From: Aphrocallistes beatrix
Lineage: Eukaryota; Porifera; Hexactinellida; Sceptrulophora; Aphrocallistidae
Reading direction: 5' to 3'
Length of the DNA stretch: 64,000 nt
Assembly: GCA_963281255.1 (NCBI GenBank)
Contig: OY725493.1
Span: forward strand, 1,611,550 to 1,675,549
The notes under the pieces are model-generated. The model ran no database searches, had not been told where the DNA came from, and saw only the letters and a program-made list of their open reading frames with translations. Within the stretch, counting starts at the first letter, position 1. Every line of letters starts with the position of its first letter. The position numbers were made by a program, and so were the translations under genes. Below, piece by piece: positions 39,771 through 50,523 of the stretch.

Positions 39771-41494
39771 ATGACCACTAAAAATTTTATCATGGAAATC
39801 CCGATCGCTTTACATGACATCGTACAAGACTTTATCATATCAGCTCTTGCAGTCCGCCCCACCAGTTACGTCGACTATGCAGTGGAATATTACCTGCATT
39901 TACAAGCTAAAGGTTCCAGGCACGCGTGCGACAACTTCCGAGTACGAAGCGAAGAAGAATCGCCTGGAGCTGACTCGGAGGAAATCTGCATCGATGGAGA
40001 GGTTGTTTCAGACACAGGTGAGTGTTTGTTTTCAATTCCTGCATACTTTATTGTTTGTGTTTGTTTATCGTCTAGTGTTCTATAAATATATATTTACGTA
40101 CTTGTCTGTACTTAAAATAATTGTGCAATATCTAACGGAATTCTTTCCCAGAAAAGAAATCACTAAAACGCGATGTCATGTTAGTTTCGAATCCCATGCA
40201 ATCACTGAAATTTAAGAAAATACCTGTAACTGAATTAACAAATATTTTTGAAGTGAAGAGGATTAATATGCTCTGATTTAATGTTGTAAAACGCCTCAAA
40301 GCATTCTGGTAATGTCGATATTTCAACACAAGACGCTCTACAGATACGTAATATTAATTTGTAACCTCATCATTATAATTCATTACTTACATATTTCTCA
40401 TATCTTTCATTTCTTCTCTAGCAAATATTTTCCAAGTAAGCATCAATCCGGAAGCGTTTCAAAGCCCGGACCTCAAGCACTACCCTTCCGAAGATGATCC
40501 TATCGACGGCGATTCCATCGTAGAATTACCTTCTAGTGACCAAGCTGTTCCAACAGATTCAGAGATAAAACTCTCGGATACAAGCGTAACAATACTCAAC
40601 CGCTCCCTTATGAATTTAAAAACAGAAAGCAACCTCCTCCAACTGAACACTTCTACGATCACCTCTCCGTCCCAAGTCTTGCCTCCCAGCAACCCATTCA
40701 CTCTATCTTTGCAAGGAAATTCATTTACTGTTCCGCCAAACTCGGTGAGTATTCTCCCCGTAACTCCCTCCCACACAGTTAATGTCCCCACTAACATGCC
40801 GGCGCATAACAACTCTATCACTGTATCCGCTTCAAATCCACTTACCGCACCCAATAATCGACCAGCAACACCTCTACAATACGCCGCCTATCCCGCCCCA
40901 TCTGTCAACGGATTCTCAAACTGTGAGAACTCTCTGCACAATTCTTCCTTCACAACTCCTTACAAGAACGGTCACCACTCGCAGGCATTAGCTGCAGAGC
41001 TGATGCACTCACATCCCGGGCACCAACGGTCTCATCCCAACAACTATCAGTGTAAGTCCTGCAAGGAAATCTTCAAGCCACACCCTCGCCCCCTCACCCA
41101 GCCGTTTTACAGTCTCCCGTCGACCCCAGAGGGCTCACGTCCCCTCCTCCCCTCCAGCCATGACACCCCAGACCGTACTTCTGTTCATTCCTTACTGCAT
41201 CCTTCCCACTTCTCTAACAGCGACATGATCAGCAATAGCGGTTCTCCTCACGCGTTCTTCACTGCTAATCGCACACCCAACAATAAGGTAGACCCCTCCG
41301 AGAGAAAGTTCCCTTGCCCCATTTGTGAAAAGTCTTACAAGTCAAATACAGGCCTGAAGCGTCACTTGATCGTGCATACAGGAGAGCGGCCCTACCAATG
41401 CCAGTATTGCTTCAAGTCCTTCTATCGCAAGTACGTCCTCACTACTCACATCTCGAGAGTACACGCCAAACAGATCGCAGCCGCGCATTCATAG
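39771..41494 (+). CDS. RII-type D/D domain plus C2H2 zinc fingers (paralogue 2)
   Basis: Two exons, 39771-40017 and 40422-41494, joined at GT–AG in phase 1; 439 residues. Exon 1 encodes the RII docking/dimerisation domain at residues 7-48 (EIPIALHDIVQDFIISALAV...SYVDYAVEYYLHL). The start of exon 2 (QVSINPEAFQSPD plus acidic residues) resembles the segment after the PKA RII inhibitor site (VSVCAEAYNPD plus acidic). The middle 220 residues are Ser/Thr/Pro/Asn-rich. A degenerate CKSCKEIF half-finger lies near 300, and two classical fingers end the protein: CPICEKSYKSNTGLKRHLIVH, then CQYCFKSF...H-x4-H, joined by the canonical TGERPY linker. No cyclic-nucleotide domain. Its paralogue lies 4.3 kb away on the other strand. 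Likely a dimeric, DNA-binding nuclear factor that could bind AKAP helices; function unknown. Confidence 0.85.
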
Positions 41495-42998
41495 GATTTA
41501 ACCATCGGAGAACCGTGATAATCGCTCTCCAGTCTTATAGTTATGCGGACTTAGTTCAATATTCCCCTGGGAATACGTAGATAGTTCGTTTTGTAATAAT
41601 GTTAGTTAGTTACTCCTCAATCGATCACTGCACTCTTCCATCATATTTTACTTATTTAATGCGATTTTAATGCCTCTCATTGATTCCTAACATTGTTGTA
41701 GTATTTTTTGCATTTATATAATATTATTCTATCATTCTATCATTCTCATGAATTTAAATTTATTGTGGGGATCAATACACCCTAATAGACCTAGTGAGTA
41801 TAATTTGAGTTCGTTTATCTGGATAAGGATTTTCCATTCAGAATGCTTATATTTCTGCTGAGTTAACTGAGTTATTTGCTTTTTACAAGTGAACCAATAT
41901 TGTGGATGTGGCAAGACAATCGAATTTAGACAGACACCAACGCTCTAGTTTTGATTTCACCATTTCATGAAATGTTGGCAAATGATGTTCAGACTAAAAT
42001 ATCTCCTCTCCATCTGTTGACAGTCTGTTGACGAATTCTTTGGAGATTATGGATAAATATTAGAGGAGATTATGGATAAATATTAGTGGTTTATGGTGTA
42101 TAGAGTGGTCAAAGTTGGATCCATCACATACATGACATTTTTGCAGCTTATTGTTCTCCCGCAATTCATAACATTCCATTCGGATGGTTCCTATAAATGT
42201 TAGTTGTAGCGCCATTATTCGTCACACCTGTTCATCTGAATTTCCTAATTCAACATTCCTAATTGCACGTGTGGCGCCATACAGGTGCTAGTATGACCAA
42301 TCGTGATAAGATTTTTATTCATTATTTGAAAATGAGATGCGGAAAATGCTTTTTGAAGTGGATTCTATGCGTATTCATTTAAAAATTTAGATCAAATGGC
42401 AGATGTGGCTTAATGTGGTCTCAAAGCACCATTTAATTAACTACAAAATTTGACAATAATTGAAATACCACCGTTCCACTAAATTTACATGCTTTGCTAC
42501 TGATGCATACAGTTTCGTAGGCAATTAGGAGATTTACCCGCCTGAATTTCTAAATCTATTAATTTTAACAATAACTCGTTGTTTAAATTGAAGTTTAAAT
42601 CAAGCTTTGTCATTCCTTTTACCCTCAGACACTTCGTACAATCTCCATAATTTCTACTAAAATATCGAATTAATATTCCACTAAGCTAAATATATACGAA
42701 TTTTTGCGGGAGATTTATTAATCTGAAACTGAAATCAGGGTCACGATTCAAAAAACATGATCTCATGCAAAAAATCGAATTAATTTAGATTTTAATAATT
42801 TACGTCACGAGCAGTTATTCATCTATTTTAAATTTTCGAAATGACAACTACAATTATAACTATAATAAGTTGTCTGAGAATGCAACAACTTCATCATTCG
42901 ATGTGAAAATTGAACCTAGAGAGAACAGTTGTTAAGAGCTTTAATTAATTAAGATGAAAATATCCATATTTTTTATTTATTCTCAGAAATTTAGTAGA
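41495..42998. other. Intergenic, 3' of RII–zinc-finger gene 2 and 5' of SPCS2
   Basis: AT-rich with no gene. A 24-bp unit (GGAGATTATGGATAAATATT core) is tandemly duplicated at about 42043-42090. The SPCS2 mRNA appears to begin after 'tattctcag' at 42986. Confidence 0.5.
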
Positions 42999-43586
42999 AT
43001 GTCCCGACATCCTCGCAATCCAGATTTCTACAGTAATTTTTTTGATAAACCTATCAAACTTGATAAGTGGGATACTACGGGAGTGAAGCATGGCCTAGAC
43101 GACGTAGTGAAGCAGATATTCAATAAGGGTTTCAATTTTCAAGAGAACAATCTGCAGACAGATGTTAAGATCGTTTTGTCCGGATTGGCGGCGTTCTTGG
43201 GATTGTTTGCATTCATTTACGACTACATAGTGGGATACCCCGCCTCTTTCAACATACTCTTGTTCTGTGTTACGGGCTATGCCCTGCTGACCGTGTTACT
43301 GTCCTTGTACGCTCTCTTCTTCGAGAAGGGATTTGTTTACTCCGGATTTCAACGAGATTCAACAGGAAATTTCACAAAAGCTCGGGTAAACATTTCCACT
43401 TCCTTGAAGCGGTTTGATCACACTTACAGCATCAAGCTGTTCTATTATAACACGAAAAACGAACTTACACAGCAGACACAATCTATCTCCATTGCTGACT
43501 TGTTTGATCTTAAAGGCAACCTTGACATCGACGTGTTTGGGACAGTGCTCTACAAAATGTATGCTCCTAGTGGTCTCAAGAAGTGA
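42999..43586 (+). CDS. SPCS2: Signal peptidase complex subunit 2
   Basis: 195 residues from the ATG that follows the acceptor-like 'tattctcag'; a more upstream in-frame ATG (42954) lies before that acceptor and is less likely. SPCS2 is the 25-kDa accessory subunit of the ER signal peptidase and contacts the translocon. Seen: PIKLDKWDTTGVKHGLDD (human PVKIDKWDGSAVKNSLDD), two membrane spans at about residues 60-80 and 88-112 in hairpin arrangement, the SSLKRFDHTYSIKL motif (human SSLKRFDDKYTLKL), and the cytosolic C-terminal domain. The C-terminal lysine pair (GLKK) resembles an ER-retrieval tail. AATAAA follows at 43736. ANKLE2 begins 358 bp downstream. Confidence 0.95.
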   Translation: MSRHPRNPDFYSNFFDKPIKLDKWDTTGVKHGLDDVVKQIFNKGFNFQENNLQTDVKIVLSGLAAFLGLFAFIYDYIVGYPASFNILLFCVTGYALLTVLLSLYALFFEKGFVYSGFQRDSTGNFTKARVNISTSLKRFDHTYSIKLFYYNTKNELTQQTQSISIADLFDLKGNLDIDVFGTVLYKMYAPSGLKK

Positions 43587-43735
43587 TAAACTGATAAGCT
43601 CTCTCGCTCCGATCGGGTTCTTTGACGCATCTATGCTGATCAGGGAGTTCTGGTTAATAGCAAGCTAGTATACCATGTGTATATTAATGAATTAGAAATT
43701 GAATGTGTTTGCTCACTATTTAATATTATTAACTA

Positions 43736-43741
43736 AATAAA
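43736..43741 (+). terminator. Poly(A) signal of SPCS2
   Basis: AATAAA 150 nt after the SPCS2 stop and about 200 nt before the ANKLE2 start region. Confidence 0.6.
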
Positions 43742-43944
43742 ATTGAAATTGCATTTATTTAAGTTTTATATTATTTACCAACAAATGAATTGGAGCACTG
43801 TTTACTGAACATTTCTGAATTTGGGAATATAATGATTTGTCTATATATCCTAGAACATTTAGTATCCCTCAAATCTAGGTTTTGCAAATGCAGAGTTCAT
43901 TACATTTCAAATTTACAGTTCAAAATTTAGCACAAATTCTACTA

Positions 43945-45633
43945 ATGGACAACTCCCCCGTAGATGGAAATAATCTACAAGAGTTACCAGATTATAAGAA
44001 TCTATCAAATCAAGAGTTGAATCAGATGTTGAGAGATCACGGTGTAGCGGTAGAGGTCCCAGTAAGTGACTTCACGAGGTCCATAATGGTAAATAAACTT
44101 CTCAAACTATTCCGACATGAAACCACTCCTAACAGTGCCAATATTGCAGTGAACACAACTGAACCTCATAAAGTCAGCACTCAACCCGCACTTAAAGACA
44201 TTCTCTTTGGGATCAACCTCTCCGGAGTGGAAGAACAAGACGCTTCCCTCTCAGATTTGTACTTCTGTGAGTCGAAAGAGGAATTAACAGCCATTCTTAG
44301 CAAGTACAAGAATGTGAGATTTATAGTTTGTAAGAACAAGGAAGAAGCTCGAGAATTCAATCTCCAACGCTTAACTAATTCCACTCAGAAGCCTGCTCCT
44401 GAAGCTGACCCCTCCGACTACTCAACTCCCAAGCAGCAAGACCTCAACCAGCTGAAGCTAGCCATTGAGAAGCAGGACTCGAATCGACTGGAGCAGCTGA
44501 TAGCTTCTAATCCCAAGCTCCTGGTCACGTCCAGTGACGTGCCTACCATCCTGCAGATCCGCTGTCACTACAACGCCCTCCACGTAGCGGCCACCTGTGA
44601 CAACGCGACAGCCGCTAAGCTCGTCATCAGACACCTGAGCAGTGAGGAGCTGTGGCAGCTGCTCTACCCCCGAGACCCGAACTCAGTGAGGAGCTCTCGA
44701 CGCACCATCTGTCTCTCCAGCTACCTCAACACTGGAGATGCGCTCCTCGGAGAGACTCCGTTACATTTCGCGTGTAAGTTCGGGTCGGGGAAGGTAGCGC
44801 CTGTGCTGCTGGCTCAGCCCGCAATCGAGATAGATAAGCCGAACAAGGAAGGTGAGATCCCATTCCAAGTCATCTGTACGCGGAAATTCCCTGAGAGAAA
44901 GCGACACATCCAGAACTTGTTCTCGGAGAATTACTTCGTGCCTGTCTACAGGTCTCCGGACAATACCACGCCTCCGATTCTCGGCAGACCGGTGCACCGC
45001 CACTCAGACAGGATGGTGTCGATGGACAGGGAAGAGAGGGAGGGGACGCCGATCAAGGAGCAGCTTCTCTGTCGCGCTTGGGCAGGGCCTCTGAACGAGG
45101 AGAAGGCGAACAAGTTCTACAAGGAGTGGAAGAGTCCCCCGGGGATGAAGAGTCCGCTTGCTGCTAAGAACTCCCGAGACAGACGGAGAGACCCCGAGAA
45201 GGGGCTGGAGTGTGATGGGAGAGCGCTCGCTCGGAATTTTAACGTGGGGTGGTGCGAGTATTGGGAGTTCCTAGGAAAGGACTGCAACCTCACGGAAGAT
45301 GAAGGCAAGCAGCTGTTAGAAGAATACTTGCTACAGCGTTCTAGTAAATTTAGTAAAGAAGGTGAGTTGGAAACTGAGTTTAAGAAGTTGCTGCTTTCCC
45401 CCCAACAAGTGTTCTTGCACGGAGACACGCCTACCAAAGCAGACCACAAGGCTGTTGATGCCCTCGGAGAAGACATTGATATAGACAGAAACAAGTATCC
45501 AGCTATCTTTCAATGGAAGAAGTTAGTGAGAGAATACTGTGGAGAACAGAAGTCAGATATAACAGAGGAACCGCTCGAGCAATCAAAACAGCCTTCCAAG
45601 CGAACCCTTTTAAAAGAATTCAATAAAATTTAA
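43945..45633 (+). CDS. ANKLE2: Ankyrin repeat and LEM domain protein 2 (LEM4)
   Basis: 562 residues from the ATG after the acceptor-like 'atttacag'; a start at 43888 would add 19 residues. ANKLE2 helps rebuild the nuclear envelope after mitosis by promoting BAF dephosphorylation through PP2A and restraining VRK1. The LEM domain is at about residues 14-58 (LSNQELNQMLRDHGVAVEVPV...TRSIMVNKLLKLF). A caulimovirus-viroplasmin-like segment is at about 110-140 (YFCESKEELTAILSKYKNVRFIVCKNKEEA), typical of ANKLE2. Ankyrin repeats follow at about 190-330 (YNALHVAATCDNATAAKLVI; GETPLHFACKFGSGKVAPVL), then the conserved C-terminal RAWAGPL region. No obvious N-terminal membrane segment is seen in this model, whereas vertebrate ANKLE2 has one. 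Confidence 0.92.
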   Translation: MDNSPVDGNNLQELPDYKNLSNQELNQMLRDHGVAVEVPVSDFTRSIMVNKLLKLFRHETTPNSANIAVNTTEPHKVSTQPALKDILFGINLSGVEEQDASLSDLYFCESKEELTAILSKYKNVRFIVCKNKEEAREFNLQRLTNSTQKPAPEADPSDYSTPKQQDLNQLKLAIEKQDSNRLEQLIASNPKLLVTSSDVPTILQIRCHYNALHVAATCDNATAAKLVIRHLSSEELWQLLYPRDPNSVRSSRRTICLSSYLNTGDALLGETPLHFACKFGSGKVAPVLLAQPAIEIDKPNKEGEIPFQVICTRKFPERKRHIQNLFSENYFVPVYRSPDNTTPPILGRPVHRHSDRMVSMDREEREGTPIKEQLLCRAWAGPLNEEKANKFYKEWKSPPGMKSPLAAKNSRDRRRDPEKGLECDGRALARNFNVGWCEYWEFLGKDCNLTEDEGKQLLEEYLLQRSSKFSKEGELETEFKKLLLSPQQVFLHGDTPTKADHKAVDALGEDIDIDRNKYPAIFQWKKLVREYCGEQKSDITEEPLEQSKQPSKRTLLKEFNKI

Positions 45634-46423
45634 TGTTAGAACCGTCTCACTTAATTGACTGTCCTTTAGGATCATGTTTTATTCCATATCCTTTTCTAAA
45701 ATTGAACTCCCGATTCCTTTTGTTGCTAGCTATCCGTGAACCGTTAGCTCTCCCTTTGAGAGCCAACAGCCCGGATATTGTCTCCCCGGACCAATAGGCA
45801 GGTCCTGTTCCTGAAACGATTTAAAAATTGTCCGCCCTATGCGAACTGAATCTCTGTCTCCCCACCATCTCTTCTATTTGCCACTTATTATTCACTTTTC
45901 CCAGTGTAATAACATTATGTCCCATTACCTTACCCTTACACTACTTTTTCTTTCGAAAATTCAAAAATGTAAAGCTGTCACTCCTAAATTGTGTCGCCCT
46001 AGGCAGGCAGCTGCCTAGTACTCCTAGTGCCAGTACCGGGTCTGCTATGGATTAATATCCTAGGACATTCTCAGCAAGTGCATCTATTCCATAAAGGAAT
46101 CAGTGGCGGCAGAACCACAGGGGCTACGGAGACTTTAGCCCCAACCTTTGCAGAGGGAGGCACATCCCTTATATTTATTTATAAATTGTTTCTAATACAC
46201 GTAGTTTAGTTCTCAAGAATATTTTGAATCTAAACATTTGCTATCAATTTTACTAGAAATACAATCGAAGAGTTCTTTGGTAATTTAAATTAGAAATATT
46301 ATACGGTATTGTGCTTCTGCCACCACTGGAAAGAATCCAATATCCGCTGTCTTTGTACGTCAGAGAAAGTCAAGAATTAAATAGCTTTATAATCTGGTCA
46401 TCTTACTCGTAGTGCTAATTAGA
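45634..46423. other. Intergenic with transposon-like scraps
   Basis: A GC-richer patch at 45730-46170 contains phrases typical of degenerate DNA elements, such as CCTAGGCAGGCAGCTGCCTAG and, at 46086, CAGTGGCGGCAGAACC, which recalls hAT ends. No intact ends or target duplications. The HAUS3 leader ends near 'cttactcgtag'. Confidence 0.4.
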
Positions 46424-48433
46424 ATGGATAAGAGGTTACTCGAGTTCTTACGAGACACGCTCAGGCCTGACCAGTCAGAATTGTTGGAAGTGGCTAATGC
46501 GTTTGCAGAGTACTGTGATGACAACCCATCCATACCCTCGAATGCCATCGAATTCCTAAACAAAGTCTGTTATCATTTTCCATTTCTAATCAAACGTCCG
46601 AACTTCCCTTCTGACCTGTCCCCTGTCCCCCCTGACTCCCCCTCCCCACCCCCTCCCGTTACCCAAGAGCAGCTGCAGTCCGTACTGAGCCAGTGCTACC
46701 AGCCAGAGCAGGACGCGGGGCAGGAAGAGGAGAGGCTTAGCCGACTCAACAAACGGAAATCCTCTCTGCAGCACGTCCACAAGAGTCTGGAGAAGTACTT
46801 GCTGGAGCTAAGGGTGGAGGAAGCGCGCCTTACAGCCCGCACAGAGCAGGCGGCGGATAGGACCAAGAAAGCGATGGCTGTCCTCTCCGTGGAGAATGAG
46901 AGGTTCAACGAGTTGGTGGCTACGCTGGCTAAGCAGATTGAGCGGCTGAGGTACTACCTGGACCGTAACGGGGCAGACCCACCTGTTCTCCTCTCCCACC
47001 TGCCAATGGATGAGTTCTTTGAGGCGCAGCAGAAGTATACCAACGAATTGACCAGATTCAGTAAAGCAGCCTTCTCTAAAGACTTGACTGAGTTCTCAAG
47101 CAAGCACAAGACTGCAGGCAGCGCTGCGGACATCTTTACAGGGGGAGACAAGGATAGTTTTGAAAAAATCAAGTCTAACATATTACAGGTTTTACTGAGT
47201 GACCTTATTTAGTAATTATTTATTCTTTGTGCTTCATTTTATTGCGCATGCATACAGGTACAGTCCATGAAGAGTCTGGGCTTGATGAAGAAAATCCGGT
47301 TAGAGCTGAAGTTAGCTGAGGTAAAGGCTAAGAATAAATGTATGGAAGAATGGAAAGAGAAAGTAGAGACAGCCAAGCAGGAGAATGATATGGATACGAT
47401 CTTCAGGATTACAAGGAAAACTGAAGAAGAGGTGAGGAATAACGAAGAGAGGTTCAAGGAGGAATGTAAGAAGGTTCCAGAAATGGTTGATAAGATAGCA
47501 ATGGGGGAGATCAGCGAATTGTTTGACAACGAATTGAAGCGCAAGAAAGCGATGCAAGAACAGCTGCTAGAGAGGCAGGAACAGCTGATCCACTTCCTAA
47601 GGCACCAGTACACAACGTTCAACCTCTTGTCCCATCTCTACCAAGCCGAGATGGAGAAAGTGAAGGAGTTGTCCGAAGCTATTCAGAGCATCAAGTCCAT
47701 GCTCGAAGAGGTCAGCGAGACTTCCCAGCGCTTAGACGAGCACTGTAAAGAGATGGACGATGAAGTGAAGAAATTCTCTGCGAACTCTCCTCGTCTCATC
47801 ATTCCTTCTTCAGACAAGACAATGCACTCTCTATACAAGATTCTGCGGTTAGAGAATAAATCCAGGCAAGTTACTCTGATCTGTACACACTTTTGCGTAT
47901 TATTTATTGAGATTTCAAATGTCTGTTGCATTGAATCGATCTTATATAGTATCCTTACTATTTAAACTCGATTAATGTTTATAATATATGTACATCAAGC
48001 ATTGTGACGATGTTGCTCATATTTTTTCGGTAGATTTCCTACCTATCAAGTGCTAACTGAGGCCATCACGAGCTTACAAGTAAAGCTGTGCGTATCTGAG
48101 AGGAGGAATGAGTTAGTGCAGGAGACTAACCTGACTGTCGCTCTCCTCGCAGAACAAAAGCTGAAAAAGGCCAGTGACCAACTGAGTGAGTTCGAACACA
48201 AAACTAAAGAGCTGGTGGACGGGCCTGAGGGCAGACGCCACCTGGAGGAACTGCTCCACGAATTTGAGAATAAAGTGAAGGAAGTGCTACACACAGTCAG
48301 CTCTAAGAAACAGGAAATGCTCCAGCACCCTACTCACGCTCTGGAGAGGAAAATGGCGCCCGCGTACTACACCGATAAGCAGCTCTACGCTCAGCTCAAG
48401 CACAGGGTAGACTCTATCAAACAGAGTCAGTAG
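46424..48433 (+). CDS. HAUS3: HAUS augmin-like complex subunit 3
   Basis: Three exons: 46424-47188, 47258-47865, 48034-48433; 590 residues (human 603). HAUS3 pairs with HAUS5 in augmin, which recruits gamma-tubulin to spindle microtubules for branching nucleation. The N-terminal globular part (about 1-65) contains an FLxxxC helix and a proline-rich linker, and the rest is almost all coiled coil. Matches to HAUS3: PPVLLSHLPMDEFFEAQQKY (human NPLVFLSQFSLEKYLSQEEQ), SLYKILRLENKSR (human RLYQVLEGENKKK) and the terminal ALERKMAPAYYTDKQLYAQL. Intron 1 is GT–AG; intron 2 has a GC donor (CCAG|gcaagt) with a normal AG acceptor and restores the frame as SRFPTYQ. Fucosyltransferase gene begins 279 bp further on. 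Confidence 0.88.
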
Positions 48434-48711
48434 TCCCCTCTGACTTCACACCTCTTAGACAACCAATTTCACTTATGCGTTAATTGATGTGTTCAATGTA
48501 ATTATTTGTTAAATGATTAGTCCATGCGAATCTGATTCTTGCTTCTAATCAACTAAAGAGTAAAATCACATTATTACTAAAGTATTATTTATGTACTAGC
48601 TACGCCTACTTATATTTTACCCTCGTAGATCTAGTTACAACATCTTCATACGTAGTTTAATCTAAATAATCTTCATTTTTCTCTCCCAAGTCGATTGTAG
48701 CTGAGTTCTCC

Positions 48712-49890
48712 ATGGCTGGAATAACACTGTATGTCGGCATATGTTTGTTGTGCTTCTCTTGGATGGGAAAACTTGGAGGGACGATCCACGTAAAAGTAAT
48801 CCCGGAAAATCTCAACGGCTACCATCAAGGTGGCAATTTTAGTTATTGCGATCTGCCCTGTGTCTTCTCGGAAAATCCTAAACATCCAGATGCTGAGCTC
48901 TATATCGCAATGAATGACGAGTATATAAAGAACGCTATTGAGGCGAAATCTCTTTCTAACATCAAAATATTGGGGTCTCAAGAGCCGCCTCATTACTATC
49001 GCCTTCTCAGATTTGACACTCTTAATGAACATTTCCAAGGCACTGCCCTTTTGAACAGAGCTTCAGACGTCCCCTGGCCTCTGATAATGGACATGGATGA
49101 TTTGAAAAAGTCTAAAATGCCAAAAAATGCCAAATCAAAAGCTTCCTATATAGCTCGTAATTGCCATCCAAAGAACAACCGAAACGATGTCATCCAAGAG
49201 CTACAGAAAGTTATTGATATAGTCGCCCCGAGTACATGCTTCCATAACATGGAATGGCCGCAGTGCGGAGATGGCCCTTGTAGTAAAATCGAATTTCTAA
49301 GAGGCTATAAGATCTACCTCGCTTTCGAAAATGGCGATTCTCCTGGTTTCATAACGGACAAGATTTACCACGCTTATGCAGCCGGAGTGCTCCCAGTCTG
49401 GTTGGGCACTAGAGACATTGAAGATGTGGTGCCAAAGCATTCATACATTAACGTTGATGATTTCACTTGGACAATAGATCTAGCTATTTACTTAGCTGAA
49501 GTCTTGAAAAATGAAACACTCTACAACAGCTATTTTGAGTGGAAATGGAAACCATTCGATGAAGAATTTGTTAGAAAGAACCGAATGATATGGAAAGTTG
49601 GCTTTCCTTGTCGATTGTGTAATTACGTCGACACTCTGCAGCGTGGATTAAGATGGAATCATGGACTGCAAATTGGAGAATCAGCGAAAGGGGATACTCA
49701 ACATAAAAGGGGAGAACAAGTTAAAATTCCCAAAAAACTTGACACAACATACCTGCAGGATGACAGACGGGAAAATGAAAAATGTGATATTTTCCTCTAT
49801 CAACTGATGTGTTTACTGTTCATTTGTATTACAATCATCTTTATGCGAAGAAAAATTGCGAAGCTTTTCTCATATATTCTCCATCGGTAA
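48712..49890 (+). CDS. GT10 fucosyltransferase with C-terminal membrane anchor
   Basis: Single exon, 392 residues. GT10 enzymes transfer fucose from GDP-fucose to glycans (alpha-1,3/4) or, in the FUT10/11 branch, to protein O-linked sites. The acceptor-binding and catalytic half is clear: FENGDSPGFITDKIYHAYAAGVLPVWLG matches the family hallmark FEN...ITEK...aGvvPV.lG, and YIARNCHPKNNRNDVIQEL matches the SNC...R..v..L segment. Typical GT10s are type II with an N-terminal anchor. Here the N terminus (ITLYVGICLLCFSW) looks like a signal peptide, and a second hydrophobic helix lies at about 366-385, followed by a basic tail (RRKIAKLF), implying type I topology if the N terminus is cleaved. Closest branch not resolved. 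Confidence 0.85.
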   Translation: MAGITLYVGICLLCFSWMGKLGGTIHVKVIPENLNGYHQGGNFSYCDLPCVFSENPKHPDAELYIAMNDEYIKNAIEAKSLSNIKILGSQEPPHYYRLLRFDTLNEHFQGTALLNRASDVPWPLIMDMDDLKKSKMPKNAKSKASYIARNCHPKNNRNDVIQELQKVIDIVAPSTCFHNMEWPQCGDGPCSKIEFLRGYKIYLAFENGDSPGFITDKIYHAYAAGVLPVWLGTRDIEDVVPKHSYINVDDFTWTIDLAIYLAEVLKNETLYNSYFEWKWKPFDEEFVRKNRMIWKVGFPCRLCNYVDTLQRGLRWNHGLQIGESAKGDTQHKRGEQVKIPKKLDTTYLQDDRRENEKCDIFLYQLMCLLFICITIIFMRRKIAKLFSYILHR

Positions 49891-50054
49891 ACTTGAACAC
49901 AGACCTGCATGCTGTTGGGTACAGAGCGTTCTCGTAGTAGAACAATATTGTTTCTCAGACAGTTGTGTTTATAGTTTTATTTATATCGTATTTGCTTGCT
50001 TTCACTCCGTGGATTGGAATTTTATGTCGCCCTACCGACTCGATTACTCTATAA

Positions 50055-50404
50055 CGGGGGTTTCCAACCTTTTCGAACAAAGGGCCACATTCCAGTTTAT
50101 TTGCAATTAATCAAATGAAAGTCTGATTATAGCTATACTATTAAATAATTACAGTTCTGAGATGGCAAAATGCGTGAAATTTTATAGAAATTCCGCGATG
50201 CAATGTGTCTGGACAAAACACTGACCGGTGTAACTGGATAACATGCAAAATTGATCAATGCATGTACAAAGTATGGACAAAAAATTGGATATTTTAATAA
50301 TAGAAAAGAGGTAATTCGATTGGGTTTGTAGTCATTTAGGTTTTGGCTGCTAGATCATCTAGTTCGTTTTATAAATAAGGCAGGCCGTAGTTTGGAAACC
50401 CCTG
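50055..50404. mobile_element. hAT/Charlie-like MITE
   Basis: About 350 bp bounded by GGGGTTTCCAACCTTTT on the left and its rough inverse, GTTTGGAAACCCCTG, on the right. It carries the AAAGGGCCACATTCC phrase typical of hAT elements beginning CAGGGGTTTCCAACC. No coding capacity; the target duplication is unclear, so the ends are approximate. Confidence 0.6.
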
Positions 50405-50523
50405 TGATCTTTAATAATTGTATAAAGCAAATCTATACTTTCTGAAATATCGAAAATTGGATCACTTATCTAAGTTACAGAAATAATATAGCTTAACTTC
50501 TGAAATTGTAATTAGAATAAGTT

